64,000 nt of DNA from Litsea cubeba (lineage: Eukaryota > Streptophyta > Magnoliopsida > Laurales > Lauraceae): contig CM022948.1 in assembly GCA_012931725.1 (NCBI GenBank), positions 71,889,272-71,953,271 on the forward strand. Reading direction: 5' to 3'. The translations under genes and the position numbers were made by a program. The notes beneath the pieces were generated by a model, which made no database searches, was not told the origin of the DNA, and saw nothing but the letters and a program-made list of their open reading frames with translations. Shown in pieces: positions 58,732 through 64,000 of the stretch (its first letter is position 1; each line of letters starts with the position of its first letter).

Positions 58732-59774
58732 TTGCTACGAGCCTCTTCTCCTTTGTTGGCTTGTGGGTGATTGTTGTAATGGCTTTGTAAGCTTTTTCAA
58801 CAAGATTTTTGCTGCTGCAAATAAAAAATTACGATTATTTACACTATATTTACTATTAATAAACTATCATCTTAGTCGCAACTTGCAACATAGTAGTCAT
58901 TGCAGTTACTCACAAATATCTGACCACATGATTAATCTTATGAGAAATGCTGATGCATTACAAACCTACTTGATAACCTATCTACTAAGTTGACCAGCCA
59001 CACACCCCCTATAATCATTGGATCCTGGGATTTACATTCATCCTAATTAACACCTCCGTTCGGTTTTTCCCCCTTTTTAAAAGACCTGTGTTCAGTTTGA
59101 CTGAGGAAAAAGTGGGAAAACACATAAAAATGGAAAACCAGGTCCAGAGGTAAGTTTTCAGTTAAAGCAATTTGGATTCTGATTGGGTGGGTTCCACACA
59201 TTGCACAACCCACCCATTACAAGCGTGAGGAACTTAGATTGTTAAATCAGGTTAAAAAAAGAAGAAGAAGAGTATCCATAATAAAAGTTTTTGTCTGGGG
59301 TGGTTCCGTCACCAAAGAATGGGAGGTCCGTCGACATCCGCATGTGGGAGTCAGGAGGTCCATCGACATCCACAAGTTCCGGACTCTCCCTTGACACGTG
59401 ATCTTTTTTTTTTTTTTTTTCTAGCAAGTTAAGTTTCGGCTATAGGGTTGATCGCTAATAAGGGAAATCTATCGTCATAGCCGAACTTTGTGGGCTATGG
59501 TAGTTTTCAAACTTCCGACCACTATTTAATGTTTAAAAATGAACTCCACTTCTTTGCATCCAAAGTTTGTATTACCCAAAATATTGAACACAACCAAATT
59601 ATCACCTGGAACCTCTATCAAAATTCCAAGCGAACACCTTAAATTGCAACCAGTAGCCATTACAAATGTGATCTTTATTGAGTCATATCACAAATGCATG
59701 CATTATTGGGATATCATTCTCACCCACGTTTAATAGTCAATGTCAATCATTCTGGCGAAAAAGCAGCTCGCTCA
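58732..59774. other. Intergenic, partly repeat-derived
   Basis: 58785-58965 is a diverged copy of 52561-52900. The remainder up to the Pack-MULE target site shows no gene. Confidence 0.5.
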
Positions 59775-60019
59775 TTCTTTTTAGGGATAAATACAGATTA
59801 TCTACCTGTACTTTGTACGTATTTCATACTACCCCCTGTAGTTTCGTATTTTTTACTAAACCTATCTGTATTTTAAATCACAATGCAAATATAGACGTTT
59901 GTGACGGAAAAGATGGAATGACGAAATTACCCCTCTGTAGATAACTTGTGTATTGCACTTTCCAACATTTTCGCCCTTTTTGGATTGCGATTGCGGTTAG
60001 GGTTTGGCGATTTTGGGAG

Positions 60020-60860
60020 AAAGAAACCCAGCGTTTAGGGTTCTTCAAGACCCTACCGGTCCAGTGCTCCGATCCGAGTCTGATCCTCGACCTCCTCGAC
60101 GACTCCCTCCACCTCATCTTCTCCCATCTCTCTCTTCGTGACATCAGCCTGGTCCCGCCACGGCACCGTCCTCGGCTCCCCATCCGGTTCAGTCCTCGTC
60201 TTGACCGAGCTCGCCGCCCTCTTCTACTCCCCCTCCTCCAACCACTGGCTCAATTTCTCCTCCAATCTCGCCTCCAAGCCTCACAGCCCCATCCTCGTCA
60301 CCGTCACCGTTTTCGCCCTCTGCGATGTCGGCTCCCCTTGGCGCTGCCAGTGGAAGCTCTTCCTCTGCAAGCTCTCCCAATTCGGTCGATCCCCATGGGA
60401 GACAGTTGAGAAGCACGAGTGGGGAGACGTATTCGACATCTTGAAGCGCCCGCGTCTGATTCGGGGGAGAGGGAACTCGATCTTGGTGGCAGGGGGCTTG
60501 AGATCTTCCTTCTCATTGAATGCTTCGTGTTCGACGATTCTGATTCTGAGGCTTGATTTGGATAGGTTGGAGTGGGGAGAGGCTGGGAGGATGCCGTTTG
60601 AGATGATCAAGTGGTTTCAGGAGTCGAGCAAATTAAAGGTTTTAAGGTGGGGATTGGGTCTGCTTTTCAGCCAAGAGGGTTGGGCGATTGGTGATGTGGA
60701 ATTCTGCTCGGATTGGAGATTTTTGATGGGTGGATGGAGTGGATGGAAATGGGGAGAGTGTTTGCAGAGGATTCGTGTTTGATGCTATGCTCACTAATCT
60801 TCCTGGATCTCAGTCTCACTCAAGTCTTTACATTGATGTGATTGATGCAGATAAAAATCC
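60020..60860 (+). pseudogene. Captured F-box/kelch-like gene fragment
   Basis: An F-box-like start (SLILDLLDDSLHLIFSHLSL) at about 60075-60135 is followed by a frame change near 60140. A long open stretch then runs to 60645 (SGSVLVLTELAALFYSPSSN, VFALCDVGSPWRCQWKLF, EKHEWGDVFDILKRPRLI, STILILRLDLDRLEWGEAGR). The frame shifts again (then DWVCFSAKRVGRLVMW), meets a TGA near 60727 and continues GFVFDAMLTNLPGSQSHSSL to about 60860. The composition and the VLTELAALFYSP/HEWGDVFDILKRPRL motifs fit plant F-box proteins with a degenerate kelch-like C-terminal half. Two frameshifts and a stop make it non-coding as it stands. The exact donor gene is not identified. Confidence 0.7.
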
Positions 60861-61289
60861 CTCTTTCTCTTGTACTTTTAATTTTCTTATGCTGTGTTAA
60901 GTTGTTCTTGTAGTTGTTTGTTAATGGCATTGGAGCTGCATGTGGGTGTCTTGAATTTAGATTATTGTTCATGTTTTTTTTTTTATGTGAGATTGATTGT
61001 AGCTGTACCCATTGTTTCAGAAATTTTAGCATTTATTGGGAAAAGAAATGGGATGTTGGTTTTAATACGAACATGTCTTTGAGTCTTGAATTATTGATGA
61101 TGAGTACCGTCCACCTCCCTCAAGTCATCTTATTACAGATTGAGAGAATTTCTTATTGTTGCTTTTGAGTGTATTTGCAGGAACCTGGACTCGGATCGGC
61201 AGGTTTGCTTTTTCCATCATTGGTTGGCTTTCAAATCAATATCTCACATTAATCCTCTCTGATCTTTCCTACCAAAAATATAGCAAACC

Positions 61290-61502
61290 CATAGATTGAG
61301 GAGTGTTCATCATCTCAGAGGTTTGAGGGCGTAATCGAAGCTACGAAGAAGACAAATCTGCTGAAGACCTTGAAGAATGATGGGGAATCAAACAAGAAGC
61401 TGGAAATTACAGATCTGAAGGTTGATGATGCCGAGGAAGAAAAAATGAGGCAAAATCGAACTGAAGAAGAAGAGGGCAAAAAAGTCTTTTTGGACGCGTA
61501 AT
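61290..61502 (+). other. Second exon-like block in the Pack-MULE
   Basis: 61318-61502 stays open in one frame (RFEGVIEATKKTNLLKTLKN, then ITDLKVDDAEEEKMRQNRTE and EEEGKKVFLDA), with charged, coiled-coil-like composition unlike the flanks. It could be another captured exon or the tail of the same donor gene. No family was recognised. Confidence 0.35.
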
Positions 61503-61608
61503 TTTAAAACCACAGGTAGGTTTAGTACAAAAAAACCAAAGTGCAAGGGGGTAGTTTGAAATATGACCAAAATTTAGGTAGGTATTCTACATTTATCCCT
61601 TCTTTTTA

Positions 61609-63029
61609 TAAAGTTTCACGTACGCCACATTTTCTGTCAACTTTTTCGATCCAGATATGCTACACGTACATCACGTTGTCTTCCTCTATGTGCACGCATT
61701 TAGATCGCGGATAGCTAATTAGCTCCATAAACTGGTTTACCAATGTTTAACAACGAGAACTGAACGAGTGGTTCTGCGCAATCTATATGTGAAAGGGACC
61801 TGCATGCATGTTCGTGTTTGTAGAAACTTGGACCACCAAAACAAGAGACAAAAAAGAAGAAGAGAGAATCAACTTGAAAGGCCCTGTAGGTGGGAGAGGA
61901 TAAGACTGGGAGTCCATCAACATTACTGCGGGCAGGGATAGGCGAACCTACATAGTTGCAACCTAGGACGGTCGTCTCATGATGTCCTAATTAACTTCTC
62001 CCTAGAGGTTTAATGGGGCCTTGGAGTAGGAGCGATTTGGACGGTTGCCCCAGGTCAAAATTGAAATCCCTATAGAGTTGAATGAGGTATTGGAACGTGC
62101 CCCACATGTCTAAACTTGCCACTCCACATATGTTTAAAGATAGCCCCACATATGTAAAGCTTTGGTGGTAAAAAAAGAAAAGAACACATTGTGCCCTTTT
62201 CTTTCGAAACCCCTTCGCAACGATTGTCAATCGAGCATTTGAGCTCTTTCTGACCGGTCTTTATTTACTGTGTAAACTACTGCATCTTCATCTGCAAAAC
62301 ATATCTAGTGTAATTCTTCCTAATCACTCTATATCTAAATTTGAACACTTAATTTTCAACTCCTAATTCCAAGTCATGAATCGTCAAATCCTAATCCAAA
62401 CCCTAAGCCCTAAACCACCAAATTTGAGCATATCTACAAATCCAAAGATAATCAAATACACTCCTATCATTATGTTTTCCCCCACTATGATTCAAAGATG
62501 GAATTTCACTCCCATTATCCGAAGGATGGAGGCTTTGAGATAGTGAAAATGGAAGGGATGGGTATTCTCAAAATGTTCTTTTATTCAATTTTTCCTCACA
62601 TGTTCTTGTATTCAGTTTTTTCTCACACACCCACTCACCTTGAATTTGCAGCGATCTCCCTTCGGCATTGATCTTGACATATGAATTTAGTGAAACATGA
62701 TAATGCTAGTTTGAGTATCTAAAGCTAAAATCATGGTCATAGTCATTTTTTATCCATCTAATGCTTTTAGTGCTTTTGGATGATATCCTAACATCTTCAC
62801 TTCCCAGTATTCAATAATTGTCATGCATCTAGTTGAGTTCCACAAGTTAGACATTTTCTAAAGAAAAATGAGTACTTGATATTTGGTAATGTGGAAAAGT
62901 CTAGCAAAGTCTAATTCGTTTTCTCAAATATTAAGTCTAGCAAAATTTAGCTCCACCCAAACAAAAATTCTGTGCCTGCCATTGACGCGAGCAGCCTACC
63001 ATGCATCTGGGTAGGGGCTGTCGACGATG
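61609..63029. other. Intergenic, no gene seen
   Basis: AT-rich sequence with short open frames only. No TIRs, LTRs or RNA genes were recognised. Confidence 0.5.
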
Positions 63030-63169
63030 TCGTGGTTTGACCTCACCCAAGTTAGATTTCTAACTAGTGCTGCGCTTTAAATTGTTCCATGCCCTCATTT
63101 GTTCCATTACCTAACATCAAAGGGGGAAACTTTATTGCAATATTAAGGTTTGGATGGGGATTGAACTTT

Positions 63170-63298
63170 GAAGGCTGCTCCTAATTAGAGTTCACCATAG
63201 GCATACGGCCTCTTTTATTGGGTACTGTGATGAAGATAGGAACAAGGTAATTATCTATGAATATATAGCCAATGGGAACCTACTCGAGTGCCTATCAG
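63170..63298 (+). pseudogene. Receptor-like kinase exon relic, copy 2
   Basis: Same kinase segment as at 51310-51452 (LIGYC-type, then VIIYEYIANGNLLECLSG), with a short deletion and in-frame stop near 63185 and the same donor CTATCAG|GTATGC at 63298. More decayed at its 5' end than copy 1. Confidence 0.75.
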
Positions 63299-63608
63299 GT
63301 ATGCGGTCCTACCACAAAAATCTCATTTACTTAGAGATAAATTTCACGTAAGGAATAAGTACTCGGGAAATTAAATGTTCGTTATGGCTAAATCTAATGT
63401 AAGTAATGGGTAATGCAGATGTTTTAACTTGGGGGATAGACTTTTAATATACCAATGGGGGTGTTCGGATCTCATAATGCACAGCAGCAACGATGATGTT
63501 TTGTGGCTAAAATATCTGAGAAATTACAGTCCCTAAACATGGATTTTGTGGAAAGCGAGAATCTTTTTCTTGCAATTTTCTTGTCAAACATGATGTAAGG
63601 TGACCTTT

Positions 63609-63745
63609 TACCTTTTTCCTTTTTGCTAAATTGGATGGCTGGTCAAAGTGTTTTTTTTAATTTTGAAGAACTAGAGATGGATCCTTGGTGTGATACATAC
63701 GAACGTGACAGCACCACTCAATTACGAGCCTGTTGGCATTTGGCA
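63609..63745 (-). mobile_element. SINE copy 2, uninterrupted, 16-bp TSD
   Basis: 137 bp between perfect TSDs ATGTAAGGTGACCTTT (63593-63608 and 63746-63761). T-rich left end (minus-strand poly(A) tail). It is the empty-site counterpart for the MITE inserted in copy 1. Confidence 0.85.
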
Positions 63746-64000
63746 ATGTAAGGTGACCTTTGTGTTGCCCTGTTTCATGAAAAGGGGTGAGAAAAGTGAT
63801 GTTTTTTTTTTTTTTTCCAATTCAGTTAGAAAGCTTCACATTCAGAGCGGTCTTTGTTCCATGTAAAAAGTGTGAAATCAGAGTTTTTTTTTTTAAATAA
63901 TCAGTTGAAAGTTTCACATTAAGTGCAGGCTCTTTTTCGTTAGGAAAAGCAAAAAAATAAATAATAAATAAATTCTTTGCTATTTCTTTGAGAACCATTT

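Larger units (their letters stand above)
59784..61599. mobile_element. Pack-MULE carrying F-box/kelch-like gene fragment
   Basis: 1,816 bp. TIRs of about 110 bp begin GGGATAAATACAG and (inverted) GGGATAAATGTAG and keep matching through CTACCCCCT and TACTAAACCTA. Perfect 9-bp TSDs TTCTTTTTA lie at 59775-59783 and 61600-61608. There is no transposase; the interior is G+C-rich coding-derived sequence (60020-60860) plus a second exon-like block at 61290-61500. This is the definition of a Pack-MULE: a Mutator-like element that has captured host gene pieces. Confidence 0.9.
63030..64000. repeat. Segmental duplication, copy 2 (runs to window end)
   Basis: Collinear with 50550-52560 but without its solo LTR, the 275-bp insert and the hAT MITE. 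It contains the RLK relic (63170-63298) and SINE (63609-63745). Direct orientation, about 12.5 kb apart. Confidence 0.85.

Overview
This window is nuclear DNA of a flowering plant. The evidence is intron-rich genes of land-plant-only families (phytocyanin, plastid FTSHI, FAR1/FHY3, plant NFD6-like), AT-rich intergenic DNA, and plant-type transposable elements on every scale. The species cannot be fixed from sequence alone. A woody, non-grass lineage with large introns (for example a magnoliid) would fit, but that is only an inference.

Layout. 1.0-2.3 kb (-): a two-exon early-nodulin-like phytocyanin. 5.9-21.8 kb (-): an 11-exon gene for plastid FTSHI2 (EMB2083 type), 892 aa, whose introns hold a TIR transposon, a LINE fragment, a SINE and a hAT MITE; a second MITE copy sits just upstream of its ATG. 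22.3-23.7 kb: a decayed PIF/Harbinger element and a SINE with target-site duplication (TSD). 24.9-25.7 kb (+): an intronless SWIM+RING protein. 25.9-31.5 kb: a 5.6-kb Mutator-like element with about 220-bp TIRs and a 9-bp TSD, carrying a broken plant-mobile-domain (PMD) gene and a MULE N-terminal fragment. 32.1-33.3 kb: two MITEs. 37.4-40.3 kb (-): a single-exon 965-aa FAR1-related protein with two FAR1 DNA-binding domains. 42.8-49.2 kb (+): an NFD6-like small organellar protein with two possible C-termini; its 6-kb second intron holds tandem repeats and a probable 2-kb solo LTR. 50.5-64 kb: a TE-dense block with a duplicated segment (RLK exon relic plus SINE) at both ends, a solo LTR, a young 3.36-kb non-autonomous LTR retrotransposon of the same family containing two tandem arrays, a hAT deletion derivative with a transposase tail, and a Pack-MULE that captured part of an F-box/kelch-like gene.

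How it fits together. The five host genes are functionally unrelated: cell-surface arabinogalactan-like protein, plastid import motor, probable E3 ligase, MULE-derived transcription factor, and organellar protein. The common thread is Mutator biology at three stages: active-type structures (the PMD-bearing MULE, the Pack-MULE and a MULE-like MITE, each with a 9-bp TSD), gene capture, and domestication (the FAR1-related gene). Many insertions can be bounded to the base from TSDs, and a segmental duplication gives an empty site that orders the insertions in time.
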